Shown piece after piece: positions 8,966 to 17,267 of a stretch of 64,000 nt of DNA (position 1 is the first letter of the stretch; each line of letters begins with the position of its first letter). Both the position numbers and the translations under genes were made by a program. This stretch comes from Hyphomicrobiales bacterium (lineage in GTDB: Bacteria; Pseudomonadota; Alphaproteobacteria; Rhizobiales; Phreatobacteraceae). The notes below the pieces were generated by a model, which saw only the letters and a program-made list of their open reading frames with translations, was not told where the DNA came from and made no database searches. Location of the stretch: assembly GCA_017304475.1 (NCBI GenBank), contig JAFKKV010000031.1:61282-125281 (forward strand). Direction: 5' to 3'.

Positions 8966-9784
8966 CTAGTTGCGATCCCACCGTTCGCGCCACATGCGTT
9001 CGCCGATCAGGCAGTCGACCCGCTCGCTCTGCGCCGGCGCGATCGCCGCTCCGCCCGGCGCGATCCATGACGGCGGCAGGCCCGCGACTTCCAAGATCAG
9101 CTTGCGCCGGGTGGCGGGCACGAATTCCTCCGGGCTCTTGATCGGGATGACGAAGGCACCGGGACCGCCGACCACGCAATCCTGGTAATAGGCGTCGAGA
9201 TTGTCGATATCCATGGTCCGGGCGTCCGGCCGCTTCAGCATGATCGGCAGGCCGTTGATGGTGATGCCGCGGGCGAGCGCCGCGTCGCGGGCGGGCTCGA
9301 CGAGCGGGCCATTATTGTTGGCCCCGTCGCCGGAAACGTCGATGACCCGGCGCTGCGACCGCAGGCCCGACGTGTCGAACAGGGCGGAGCTCGCCCCGAG
9401 CGCGCCGGAAATGGAGGTGCGGAAGGCGCGCCGGATCGGTTTCGACTGCAGCTCCGCGGCGAAGGCTTCGGCGCTCGCCGGGCTGTCGATGATGCGCCAG
9501 CCGACCACCACCTGCTGGTCGAAGGCGCCGGCCCATTCCAGATAGGTGACGGCGATCTTGCCGATCAGGCCGCGCCTGATCGCATCCATCACCTCGGGCG
9601 CGACGATGGCCTGGATATAGCCGTCGCGCTGCAGGCGCTGTTCCTCCGGATCCATCGAATAGGAAATGTCGACGGCGAGCACGAGCTGCAGGTCGACCTC
9701 TTCGGCCGCGGGACGCGGCTGCGGATCGGCCGCGGCGGTCATGGCCAACGTGACTGCGGCAGCGAGGATCAGGGCGCGGATCAT
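8966..9784 (-). CDS. DUF1194 domain-containing secreted VWA-like protein
   Basis: A 272-residue protein with a Sec signal peptide (MIRALILAAAVTLAMTAAA) and a von Willebrand factor A-type fold. A MIDAS-like metal motif DISYSMD sits at the start of the domain, and DVSGDGANNNGP lies further in. This matches the DUF1194 family of exported alphaproteobacterial proteins with no defined function. The ATG at 9784 is chosen because AGGGGATTG lies in front of it and the signal peptide begins there; the longer reading frame to 9916 adds a non-hydrophobic leader. It is divergent from the HDAC-like gene. Confidence 0.88.
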   Translation of the reverse strand: MIRALILAAAVTLAMTAAADPQPRPAAEEVDLQLVLAVDISYSMDPEEQRLQRDGYIQAIVAPEVMDAIRRGLIGKIAVTYLEWAGAFDQQVVVGWRIIDSPASAEAFAAELQSKPIRRAFRTSISGALGASSALFDTSGLRSQRRVIDVSGDGANNNGPLVEPARDAALARGITINGLPIMLKRPDARTMDIDNLDAYYQDCVVGGPGAFVIPIKSPEEFVPATRRKLILEVAGLPPSWIAPGGAAIAPAQSERVDCLIGERMWRERWDRN

Positions 9785-9974
9785 GACAATCCCCTGGGCG
9801 GCGGGCCGGATGACGCAAAGCCTGACATAGCGCCGGGCCGTGCGGAATAGCCATTTCCCCCGCTGTCCAGAATAATGACCGTCTTTGTGATCACGGTCGT
9901 GGCATTGGGGTGCCAAGCGCGAAACCTTGCGATATCAATGGTCGGCAAGGATCGCCGGCGGGACCTGAACCGCC

Positions 9975-10937
9975 ATGCCGGTCGAGGCAGGGAAGGAACA
10001 GCTTCAATTGACCACGCTCGTCCTATCGCATCCCAAATGCCTCGATCACCTGACCCCCTATGGCCATCCCGAGCGCCCGGACCGGCTGCGCATGGTCACG
10101 CACGTTCTGGAGCACGAGCGTTTCGCCGATCTCGCGCGGGATGAAGCGCCGCTGGCCAGCATCGAGGCGCTCGCCCGCGTCCATCCCCATGAATTCATCG
10201 AGCGGATCGAGAATGCCACGCCGCTGGTCGATTTCGTTCATATCGACGGCGACACGACGCTGTCGCCCGGCTCCTACGAAGCGGCGCTGCGCGCGGCCGG
10301 CGGCGGCGTCTTCGCCGTCGACGAGGTGATGGCCGGCAAGGCGTCGAATGCCTTCGTCGCGACGCGCCCGCCCGGCCACCATGCCGAGACCGCGACCGCG
10401 ATGGGCTTCTGCCTGTTCAACAATGTCGCCATCGCCGCGCGTCACGCCCGTGCCGTCCATGGCGTCGAACGCGTCGCGATCGTCGATTTCGACGTCCATC
10501 ACGGCAACGGCACCCAGGACATCTTCTGGTCCGACCCGAGCGTCATGTATCTGTCGACCCACGAAATGCCGCTTTATCCCGGCACCGGCGCGGCGCGCGA
10601 GACCGGCGCCTATGACCAGGTCGTCAACGCGCCGCTCGCGGCGGGCGACGGCAGCCATGAATTCCGCGAGGCCTTCGTGCATGCGATCCTGCCGCGCATG
10701 CGCAGCTTCAGCCCGGATCTGGTGATCATTTCCGCCGGCTTCGACGCCCATCAGCGCGACCCCCTGGCCAATCTCAACCTGACCGAGGTCGATTTCGGCT
10801 GGGCGACCAAGGAAATCATGGCGGTGGCCGACAAGAGCGCCGGCGGCCGCGTGGTCTCCATGCTCGAAGGCGGCTACGACCTCGAAGGGCTCGGCCGTTC
10901 GGTCGGGGCCCATGTCATGGCGCTGATGCGCGGCTGA
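9975..10937 (+). CDS. Histone deacetylase family protein (class II HDAC-like amidohydrolase)
   Basis: A 320-residue zinc-dependent amidohydrolase of the arginase/deacetylase fold. Diagnostic motifs include RPPGHHAETATAMGFC (active-site histidines), VDFDVHHGNGTQDIFW (metal ligands), SAGFDAHQRDPLANL and LEGGYDLEGL. In bacteria such enzymes deacetylate acetyl-polyamines or small molecules rather than histones. The start is uncertain: ATG 9975 or TTG 10008, the latter preceded by GGAAGGAA. The gene lies just upstream of xseB, a pairing common in alphaproteobacteria. Confidence 0.92.
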   Translation: MPVEAGKEQLQLTTLVLSHPKCLDHLTPYGHPERPDRLRMVTHVLEHERFADLARDEAPLASIEALARVHPHEFIERIENATPLVDFVHIDGDTTLSPGSYEAALRAAGGGVFAVDEVMAGKASNAFVATRPPGHHAETATAMGFCLFNNVAIAARHARAVHGVERVAIVDFDVHHGNGTQDIFWSDPSVMYLSTHEMPLYPGTGAARETGAYDQVVNAPLAAGDGSHEFREAFVHAILPRMRSFSPDLVIISAGFDAHQRDPLANLNLTEVDFGWATKEIMAVADKSAGGRVVSMLEGGYDLEGLGRSVGAHVMALMRG

Positions 10938-11079
10938 CCGGCCGGCGCGCCGCTATCGCCTGTGCACCGCGGCACCCGATACGGGCATTCGGGCGGCGAA
11001 TGCGCTAAGAGGGCCTTGCGCCGATTCCCCGGAGGGCGGCGCGGCCTGTGCATCGCGACCCGTGTCCGGAGGGCATTCC

Positions 11080-11328
11080 ATGGCTGAGAAACATGCCGAC
11101 GTGGCGGCTCTCCCGTTCGAGAAGGCGCTGGCGGAGCTGGAATCGATCGTCCAGAAGCTCGAAGGCGGCAATGTGCCGCTCGAGGATTCGATCGCCATCT
11201 ACGAGCGCGGCGAGGCCTTGAAGAAGCGCTGCGAGACGCTGCTCCGCGATGCCGAGGCGCGCGTGCAGAAGATCACGCTGGCCGCCGACGGCACGCCGTC
11301 GGGCACGACACCGCTCGATCCGCAATAG
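11080..11328 (+). CDS. xseB: Exodeoxyribonuclease VII small subunit
   Basis: An 82-residue acidic, helical protein with the XseB signature PFEKALAELESIVQKLEGG followed by VPLEDSIAIYERGEALKKRC. It assembles with XseA to form exonuclease VII, which degrades single-stranded DNA to oligonucleotides; xseA is not in this window. The ATG at 11080 follows CCGGAGGGC, a good ribosome binding site, and is preferred to an upstream GTG at 11062. It lies 142 bp downstream of the HDAC-like gene. Confidence 0.95.
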   Translation: MAEKHADVAALPFEKALAELESIVQKLEGGNVPLEDSIAIYERGEALKKRCETLLRDAEARVQKITLAADGTPSGTTPLDPQ

Positions 11329-11334
11329 GCCGAG

Positions 11335-11357
11335 CCGGCCTTTGGGCTTCAGGCCGG
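11335..11357. terminator. Candidate bidirectional stem-loop between xseB and the CMD gene
   Basis: Perfect 7-bp arms CCGGCCT (11335-11341) and AGGCCGG (11351-11357) with a 9-nt loop lie between two convergent genes and include the CMD stop codon. There is no T-tract on either side, so intrinsic termination is only a possibility. Confidence 0.35.
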
Positions 11358-11891
11358 AAGCCGCCGGGCAAAGAGCTCGGGCGGCAGCCGCAGCGCATTG
11401 GTGAGATAGCTCACCATCCGGTAGAAGCCCGCGAGCATCAGGATTTCCAGGATCGCCTCTTCGGCGAAGTGCCGGCCAAGCTCCCGCCAGGTGGCGTCGT
11501 CGATGTCGCAATCCCGATGCAGCTGGTCGGCGACGCCGATCAGCAGCCGCTCGTCCGCAGCCCAGAGCGGATCGTCGGGCCCCGATTTCGCGAGTGCATG
11601 AATTTCGGCGTCCGACAGGCCGGCGCGGGCCGCGAACAGTGCGACATGCACGCCCCACTCATAGTCCGAACCGCAGAGCGCGGTGACCCGGTCGATGACG
11701 ATTTCGCGCTGGCGCAGGCTGAGATGGCCGGGATCGAGCAGGCTCGCGCCCATGAAGCGCTCGAACAGCCGCGGGTCGCGGGCAAGCGTGGTGAACAGGG
11801 CGAGCGGCGGCATGCCCTCGGGCATGATCCTGGCAAGGCGTTGCTGGATCTCAGCCGGGTAGGGCGGCCGGGCCGGTGACATGCGCGACAT
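11349..11891 (-). CDS. Carboxymuconolactone decarboxylase (CMD) family protein
   Basis: A 180-residue all-helical protein with the CMD/AhpD-like core RQREIVIDRVTALCGSDYEWGVHVALF, in segments: RQREIVIDRV then CGSDYEWGVH. The single cysteine is followed by SDYEW rather than CxxC, so this is the CMD-like rather than the disulfide-active AhpD type. The reaction is unknown. The ATG at 11891 has GGAG about 9 bp upstream. It is divergent from an HxlR regulator, with a matched pair of 17-bp inverted repeats between them, so it is probably repressed by that protein. Confidence 0.85.
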   Translation of the reverse strand: MSRMSPARPPYPAEIQQRLARIMPEGMPPLALFTTLARDPRLFERFMGASLLDPGHLSLRQREIVIDRVTALCGSDYEWGVHVALFAARAGLSDAEIHALAKSGPDDPLWAADERLLIGVADQLHRDCDIDDATWRELGRHFAEEAILEILMLAGFYRMVSYLTNALRLPPELFARRLPA

Positions 11892-11906
11892 GATCGGGTG
11901 CTCCGT

Positions 11907-11923
11907 GCTATGGATTGGATAGC
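11907..11923. promoter_or_regulatory. Operator candidate 1 (GCTAT-N7-ATAGC)
   Basis: A 17-bp inverted repeat with arms GCTAT and ATAGC around a 7-bp centre (GGATTGG). The same arms and spacing recur at 11941-11957, centre to centre 34 bp. It lies 15 bp upstream of the CMD start codon. Two copies with identical geometry in a divergent promoter region are strong pattern evidence for a regulator site, most simply the adjacent HxlR protein. Confidence 0.7.
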
Positions 11924-11940
11924 ATTAGCTCATCTCCAGC

Positions 11941-11957
11941 GCTATGGAAAGTATAGC
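11941..11957. promoter_or_regulatory. Operator candidate 2 (GCTAT-N7-ATAGC)
   Basis: Second copy of the 17-bp inverted repeat (centre GGAAAGT), directly abutting the ATG at 11958 of the HxlR gene. A repressor bound here would cover the transcript start or the translation start of its own gene, which suggests autoregulation. Confidence 0.7.
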
Positions 11958-12314
11958 ATGACGATTCCGACCCCTGGCCAGCCTGCGCGCGGCTCGCGTT
12001 CCGGCCGTCCGATCATGGTGCTGCTCGATCTGCTGGGCCGGCGCACGGCGCTCAGGATCCTCTGGGAATTGTCGCTGGCCGGCGGGCCGCTGACGTTCCG
12101 TGGCCTGCAGGCGGCCGCCGAGACCAATCCGAATGTGCTGAACGCGCGGCTGAAGGAGCTGCGTGGCGCCGGCCTCGTCGATCACGGCACCGAGGGCTAC
12201 CGGCTCAGCGGCGGGGGTACGGCGCTGCTGGCGGTGGTGCTGCCGCTGAACAAGTGGGCCGATGACTGGGCGGCGACGAGAGAATTTTCGTCGGACCTGC
12301 CCGAGGGCGGCTGA
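11958..12314 (+). CDS. HxlR/winged helix-turn-helix transcriptional regulator
   Basis: A 118-residue single-domain winged helix protein: LLDLLGRRTALRILWEL, then GPLTFRGLQAAAETNPNVLN, LKELRGAGLVDHG and the wing YRLSGGGTALL. This is the HxlR/MarR-like layout seen in small redox- or xenobiotic-responsive repressors. It lacks the conserved N-terminal cysteine of the redox-sensing HypR/QorR type, so the signal is unknown. An upstream in-frame start at 11898 would run through both operator repeats and is less likely. It probably controls the divergent CMD gene and itself. Confidence 0.8.
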   Translation: MTIPTPGQPARGSRSGRPIMVLLDLLGRRTALRILWELSLAGGPLTFRGLQAAAETNPNVLNARLKELRGAGLVDHGTEGYRLSGGGTALLAVVLPLNKWADDWAATREFSSDLPEGG

Positions 12315-12323
12315 GTGCGCGGC

Positions 12324-12359
12324 AAACGATTGCCTGGAATTGACCGGATACAATCGTTT
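12324..12359. repeat. 9-bp inverted repeat upstream of the peptide ABC operon
   Basis: Perfect arms AAACGATTG (12324-12332) and CAATCGTTT (12351-12359) separated by 18 bp, in the 223-bp gap before the substrate-binding protein gene. It could be an operator for the ABC operon or a weak stem-loop ending the HxlR transcript. No T-tract follows directly. Confidence 0.4.
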
Positions 12360-12537
12360 CAGAGCGGGATTTTTGCCGAAATTCGGCGATTCTGCCCGGT
12401 GTTTGAGCAAGCTCGGGCTTTGCGCACATCCCCCCTTCCCCGAGCGGTGATGTCCTGTCTAAGGTAGCGCCCGGCCGGCCAGGGAAATCCTTCAAGTCAA
12501 CAAACCTGGCCGTTGGATACCTCGACAGAGGGGAGAC

Positions 12538-14148
12538 ATGATGAAACTGAAGCTCGCGCTTTTCGCCGGCGCACTGGCCTTGGCTTTGGGGGCCGCCAGT
12601 GCGAGTGCCCAGACGCTGCGCTATGCGTTCCAGGGCAACCTGAACACGCTCGATCCCTACGGCATCAACGAGACCACCACGCTTGCCCTGCAGGGCAATG
12701 TCTATGAAGGCCTGACCAAGCGCGACCGTGACCTGAAGATCATTCCAGGGCTCGCCGAACGCTGGGAAACCCTCGACAACGGCCTGACCTGGCGTTTCCA
12801 TTTGCGTCGCGGCGTGAAGTTCCACAACGGCGAGGATTTCACCGCCGACGACGTGGTGTTTTCCGCCAATCGCGTTCGCGCCGAGACCTCGGATCTCCGC
12901 TCGCGCATCGATGCCGGCGTCCAGGTCGTCGCGGTCGACCCCTATACCGTCGATTTCAAGCTGAAGTCGCCGAACCCGATCCTGCACTACGAGTGGGATA
13001 CCTGGTACATCATGTCGAAGAAGTGGGCCGAGGCGAACAACGCCGTGGCTCCCAGCGCGCCGGCCGCGACCACGCCCGGCTATGCCGTGCTGAACGCCAA
13101 TGGCACCGGCCCGTTCCGGATCACCCAGCACCAGATCGGCGTCCGCACGCTCTTCGTGAAGAACCCGGCCTGGTGGGGCAAGGTCGAGCATAACCTCCAG
13201 GAGGTCGTGTTCACGCCGATCACCTCGGCTCCGACCCGCGTCGCGGCGCTGCTCTCCGGCGAGGTCGACGTCATCGACCCGGTGCCGCTGCAGGATATTC
13301 CGCGCATCAATGCAAGCGCCAATGCGCGTGTCATGGAAGGTCCGGAACTGCGGACGATCTTCATGCAGCTGGACCAGCGGCGTGACGAACTGCTCGAGTC
13401 CTCGGTCAAGGGCAAGAACCCGTTCAAGGACGTCCGGGTGCGCAAGGCCTTCTACCAGGCGATCGACATCGAGGCGATCCGCCGCCAGGTGATGCGCGGC
13501 GCGGCCGCACCGACGCCGCTCCTGATCTCGCCGCTGCTGTTCGAACGTGCCGGCGATTTCCAGCGCTACCCGTTCGATCTGGCCGCCGCCAACCGGCTGC
13601 TCGACGAGGCCGGCTATCCGCGTGGTGCCGACAATACCCGCTTCGAGGTGACCCTCGACTGCCCGAACGACCGCTACGTCAATGACGGCGCGATCTGCCA
13701 GGCGGTGGTGGCCATGCTCGCCCGCGTCGGCGTGAAGATCAACCTGCAGGCGGTGCCGCGGGCCCAGTTCTTCGCCAAGGTCCTGGCCTCGGGCGGTTAC
13801 CGGACCTCGTTCTACATGCTCGGCTGGACACCTGGTTCGTTCGACTCGTGGAACGTGCTGCAGAACCTGGTGCGCTGCCGTGACGACGCCGGTTCGGGTG
13901 GTGCGGGCGCCACCAATCTCGGCGGCTACTGCAATCCGCGCGTCGATGCCCTGACCGACCAGATCCTGGTCGAGACGGACATCGCCAAGCGCACCGCGAT
14001 GATCGCCGAGGCCTATCGGATCATCACCGACGAGGTCAGCCATATTCCGCTGCATCAGCAGACGCTGGCCTGGGGTGTCGCCAAGAATGTCGAACTCGTG
14101 CAGCGCGCCGACAACCAGTTTCTGTTTCACTGGGTGACCAAGCGCTGA
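12538..14148 (+). CDS. ABC transporter substrate-binding protein (family 5, peptide/nickel type)
   Basis: A 536-residue periplasmic binding protein with a Sec signal peptide ending in GAASASA. The mature protein opens QTLRYAFQGNLNTLDPYGIN and contains the family-5 block GLTWRFHLRRGVKFHNGEDF, with ADDVVFSANR following it. Such proteins deliver di/oligopeptides, opines, nickel or related solutes to the membrane permeases. GAGGGGAGAC precedes the start. It heads a three-gene operon with two DppB/DppC-type permeases; no ATPase gene follows. Confidence 0.92.
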   Translation: MMKLKLALFAGALALALGAASASAQTLRYAFQGNLNTLDPYGINETTTLALQGNVYEGLTKRDRDLKIIPGLAERWETLDNGLTWRFHLRRGVKFHNGEDFTADDVVFSANRVRAETSDLRSRIDAGVQVVAVDPYTVDFKLKSPNPILHYEWDTWYIMSKKWAEANNAVAPSAPAATTPGYAVLNANGTGPFRITQHQIGVRTLFVKNPAWWGKVEHNLQEVVFTPITSAPTRVAALLSGEVDVIDPVPLQDIPRINASANARVMEGPELRTIFMQLDQRRDELLESSVKGKNPFKDVRVRKAFYQAIDIEAIRRQVMRGAAAPTPLLISPLLFERAGDFQRYPFDLAAANRLLDEAGYPRGADNTRFEVTLDCPNDRYVNDGAICQAVVAMLARVGVKINLQAVPRAQFFAKVLASGGYRTSFYMLGWTPGSFDSWNVLQNLVRCRDDAGSGGAGATNLGGYCNPRVDALTDQILVETDIAKRTAMIAEAYRIITDEVSHIPLHQQTLAWGVAKNVELVQRADNQFLFHWVTKR

Positions 14149-14194
14149 TCCCGTCCGGCCGGACGTTCCCTCGCCCGGCCAGCCTGGACCTTCA

Positions 14195-14218
14195 GGGGAG
14201 CGGCTCCCGCCGCTCCCC
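14195..14218 (+). terminator. Strong intercistronic stem-loop between binding protein and permease
   Basis: A perfect 10-bp stem GGGGAGCGGC / GCCGCTCCCC with a TCCC loop lies 47 bp after the binding-protein stop and 19 bp before the permease start. No T-tract follows, so it more likely protects the upstream message or reduces read-through, giving more binding protein than permease. Confidence 0.5.
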
Positions 14219-14237
14219 ACGACTCTAGAGGGACGTT

Positions 14238-15215
14238 ATGCTCGCCTTCATTCTGCGCCGGCTCGCCCAGGCCGTCGTCGTCCTGCTCACCGTTGCGTTG
14301 ATCGCCTTTTCGCTGTTCCGCTTCGTCGGCGATCCGGTGAACCAGATGGTCGGCCAGGACACGACCATCGAGCAGCGCGCCGAGATCCGCCGCCAGCTCG
14401 GCCTCGACGATCCGGTGCCCGTGCAATTCGTCCGCTTCGTCTGGAACGCCGCGAAATTCGACTTCGGCACCAGCTATCAAAACAAGCAGAAGGTCTCCAA
14501 GCTGATCGGCGAGCGGTTTCCCGCGACCATGGAACTGGCGCTGGTCTCGGCTCTGTTCGCCCTGTTCGCCGGCATCCCGATGGGCGTCTATTCGGGCCTG
14601 AGGCCACATTCCTGGCTGTCGAAACTGTTCCAGACGGTCTCGCTGATCGGCATTTCCTTGCCGACCTTCCTGATCGGCATCCTGCTCATCTTCATCTTCC
14701 CGGTGACGCTCGGCGTGCTGAAATCCTTCGGGCGCCAGGGCGTGGTCGATCTCGGCTGGTGGACCACCGGCTTCCTCACCGTCCAGGGCTGGAGCTCGCT
14801 GGTGCTGCCGGCGATCACGCTCGGCCTGTTCCAGATGACGCTGATCATGCGCCTGGTCCGTTCGGAAATGATGGAAGTGCTGCGCACCGACTACATCAAG
14901 TTCGCCCGCGCCCGCGGCCTGACCAATCGGGCGGTGAATTTCGGCCACGCGCTGAAGAACACGCTGATCCCGGTCATCACCATCACCGGCCTGCAAATCG
15001 GTTCGATCATCGCCTTCGCCATCATCACCGAAACGGTGTTTCAGTGGCCGGGCATGGGATTGATGTTCCTGCAGGCGGTACAGAACGTCGATATCCCCAT
15101 CATGTCGGCCTATCTCCTGCTGGTGGCCACCTTGTTCGTGATCATCAACCTGATCGTCGATCTCCTTTATGTCGCCGTCGATCCGCGTATCCGGATCGCC
15201 GGGCGGGCGTCGTGA
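14238..15215 (+). CDS. ABC transporter permease (DppB/OppB type)
   Basis: A 325-residue inner-membrane permease. It starts with the typical MLAFILRRLAQAVVVLL segment, has about six transmembrane helices, and contains the EAA-loop consensus in YIKFARARGLTNRAVNFGHA, where the ATPase docks. The extracytoplasmic N-terminal part includes the QLGLDDPVPVQF stretch usual for DppB-like proteins. It partners with the next permease and with the upstream binding protein. TCTAGAGGGACGTT gives a ribosome binding site. Confidence 0.92.
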   Translation: MLAFILRRLAQAVVVLLTVALIAFSLFRFVGDPVNQMVGQDTTIEQRAEIRRQLGLDDPVPVQFVRFVWNAAKFDFGTSYQNKQKVSKLIGERFPATMELALVSALFALFAGIPMGVYSGLRPHSWLSKLFQTVSLIGISLPTFLIGILLIFIFPVTLGVLKSFGRQGVVDLGWWTTGFLTVQGWSSLVLPAITLGLFQMTLIMRLVRSEMMEVLRTDYIKFARARGLTNRAVNFGHALKNTLIPVITITGLQIGSIIAFAIITETVFQWPGMGLMFLQAVQNVDIPIMSAYLLLVATLFVIINLIVDLLYVAVDPRIRIAGRAS

Positions 15216-15224
15216 GGCTGGCCC

Positions 15225-16196
15225 ATGTCCGTCGTTCCTGAAAACGCCAAATCGGTCAACGGCGCGCCTCGCGCTCCCGCGCGGCGGTCGTTGGCCGCGC
15301 GTTTCGTCGATTCCGACATCTTTTTCTCCTTCACCCGTTCCTGGGTGACCATGCTGGCCGCCTTCATCGCGCTCGTCTTGATCGCCTCGGCATTGCTGGC
15401 GCCCTGGATCGCGCCGAACGACCCGTTCAATCCGGAGACGCTCAGCCTGCTCGACGGCTCCAAGCCGCCGTTCTGGGCGGCCGACGGCGAATGGCGTTTC
15501 CCGCTCGGCACCGACCAGCAGGGCCGCTGCGTCTATTCGTCCATGCTGTTCGGCATGCGGGTATCGATCATCATCGGTTTCCTCGGCGTGCTGCTGGCGG
15601 CGACCATCGGCATCGTGCTCGGCCTGATCGCCGGTTATTTCGGCGGCACCGCCGACAGCATCATCATGCGCATCGCCGATGTGCAGCTGACCTTCCCGGC
15701 GATCCTCACCGCGCTTTTGATCGACGGCACCATGCATGCTCTCGTCGGCGGAAGGCGTTCCGACGTGCTGATCTTCTGGGTGCTGGTCATTTCCATCGGG
15801 CTGTCGTTCTGGGTCCAATATGCCCGCACCGTGCGCGGCTCGACGCTGGTCGAGCGCAACAAGGAATATGTCCAGGCCGCCCGCCTGATCGGCCTGTCCA
15901 AGCCGACCATCCTGTTCCGCCACGTGCTGCCCAATGTCACCGGCCCGGTCCTGGTCATCGCCACCATCAACCTGGCGCTCGCCGTCATCACCGAGGCGAC
16001 GCTGTCCTTCCTCGGCGTCGGCCTGCCGCCGACCACCCCCTCGCTCGGCACGCTGATCCAGATCGGCAATGAATTCCTGTTCTCGGGCGAATGGTGGGTG
16101 GTGATCTTCCCGGGCATCGCGCTGGCCGCCCTGGTGCTGTCGGTGAACCTGCTCGGCGACTGGCTGAGGGACGCGCTGAATCCGCGGCTGAGGTGA
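15225..16196 (+). CDS. ABC transporter permease (DppC/OppC type)
   Basis: A 323-residue permease of the DppC class: a cytoplasmic N-terminus, a first membrane helix (AAFIALVLIASALLAPWIAP), then the LGTDQQGRCVYSSMLFGMRVS region and a BPD_transp_1 domain. The EAA loop is ERNKEYVQAARLIGLSKP. It starts 9 bp after the DppB-like stop. The operon ends here without ATPase genes. The importer must therefore use ATPases encoded elsewhere. Confidence 0.92.
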   Translation: MSVVPENAKSVNGAPRAPARRSLAARFVDSDIFFSFTRSWVTMLAAFIALVLIASALLAPWIAPNDPFNPETLSLLDGSKPPFWAADGEWRFPLGTDQQGRCVYSSMLFGMRVSIIIGFLGVLLAATIGIVLGLIAGYFGGTADSIIMRIADVQLTFPAILTALLIDGTMHALVGGRRSDVLIFWVLVISIGLSFWVQYARTVRGSTLVERNKEYVQAARLIGLSKPTILFRHVLPNVTGPVLVIATINLALAVITEATLSFLGVGLPPTTPSLGTLIQIGNEFLFSGEWWVVIFPGIALAALVLSVNLLGDWLRDALNPRLR

Positions 16197-16214
16197 GGCC
16201 TCGCCTGAGCCGGT

Positions 16215-17111
16215 TCACACGATCCGCGTCACGAAATCGATGAAGGCGCGCAGCTTCGCCGTGGGCAGGCCCTGGGCGCGATGGAAAAAATAGGCCGGAA
16301 AGGTCTCGTCGGCCCAGTCGGGTAGCAACTGTACCAGCCGCCCGTCGGTGAGCTTGTCCCGCACCATGAAGTCGAGCGGCTGGGCGATGCCCTGGCCGCC
16401 CAGGCAGGAGGCGATCAGGCTCTCGCTGTCATTGACCATCAGGCGCCCGCGCACGGCGACCGGAACGGTGTCCTTGCCCCGGTGCAATTCCCAGGCGAAG
16501 GGGCGGCCCGTGGCAGGGTCACGGATCAGCAGGCATTCATGGTCGAGGAGTTCGCGCGGATGGTCCGGCGCGCCGTTGCGGGCGATGTAGCCCGGCGCGG
16601 CGCAGGTCAGCACTTTCGCGCGCATCAGCAGCCGGCAGGTCAGGCCTGACGGTTCCGGTTCGCCGAAACGGACCGCGATGTCGAAACCCTCGCCGATGAA
16701 GTCGCCGAGATGATCGCGCACGAACAGGTCGACCGACAGCTCGGGATGGAGCGCGAGAAATTCCGGCAGCCTCGGGGTCAGAAGGTAATGGCCGAAGGGC
16801 GGATCGACATTGACGCGCAGCCGCCCGCGCACCTCGGCGCCGGCGCCCGCCGCGGTCGTTGCCGCGCTCTCGATGCCCTGCAGCAGGGGCGCGACCTCCT
16901 CATGGAAGCGGCGGCCTTCATCGGTGAGTGAAACCGCGCGGGCCGTGCGGTGGAGCAGGCGGACGCCGATCCGCTGCTCAAGCCGGGCGATCGCCCGGCT
17001 GACGCCCGATTGCGTCAGGCCAAGCGTCTCGGCGGCACGTACGAAGCTGCCGGCCTCGACCACAGCGGCGAGCACCCCAATGCCGCTGAGCAGCCGCCCA
17101 TCAAAGCTCAT
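16215..17111 (-). CDS. LysR family transcriptional regulator
   Basis: A 298-residue LysR protein. The N-terminal HTH reads FVRAAETLGLTQSGVSRAIA followed by EQRIGVRLLHRTARAVSLTDEG; the C-terminal part is the two-lobed effector domain. The start at ATG 17111 is preferred to a TTG four codons upstream. The gene is convergent with the peptide-type ABC operon and divergent from the Atu4866-family and SDR genes, which are the likelier targets given the 156-bp shared upstream region. Confidence 0.9.
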   Translation of the reverse strand: MSFDGRLLSGIGVLAAVVEAGSFVRAAETLGLTQSGVSRAIARLEQRIGVRLLHRTARAVSLTDEGRRFHEEVAPLLQGIESAATTAAGAGAEVRGRLRVNVDPPFGHYLLTPRLPEFLALHPELSVDLFVRDHLGDFIGEGFDIAVRFGEPEPSGLTCRLLMRAKVLTCAAPGYIARNGAPDHPRELLDHECLLIRDPATGRPFAWELHRGKDTVPVAVRGRLMVNDSESLIASCLGGQGIAQPLDFMVRDKLTDGRLVQLLPDWADETFPAYFFHRAQGLPTAKLRAFIDFVTRIV

Positions 17112-17267
17112 CAATGATCCCAAGTCATTCTTTATCTGACATCTATGCGTTCGTGTCCTTCTCGGTCAAGGCCTAGGGTCCGCGGCGTCGGCGAGATCGC
17201 TCGCCACGAAGATCCCGGGCAGGCGGCCGGTTCGGCCCTGCCTCAAACGCCATCGAACGAGGTTCCG

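Noticed and set aside
9877..9898. GACCGT/ACGGTC inverted repeat between DUF1194 and HDAC-like genes
   Set aside because: Only 6-bp arms with a 10-nt spacer in a 190-bp gap; too weak to call an operator.
12205..14220. A 671-codon minus-strand frame opposite the substrate-binding protein
   Set aside because: Antisense shadow; the plus-strand protein has a signal peptide and family-5 motifs.
14127..15923. A 598-codon minus-strand frame opposite the two permeases
   Set aside because: Histidine/aspartate/glutamine-rich antisense composition with no recognisable domain.
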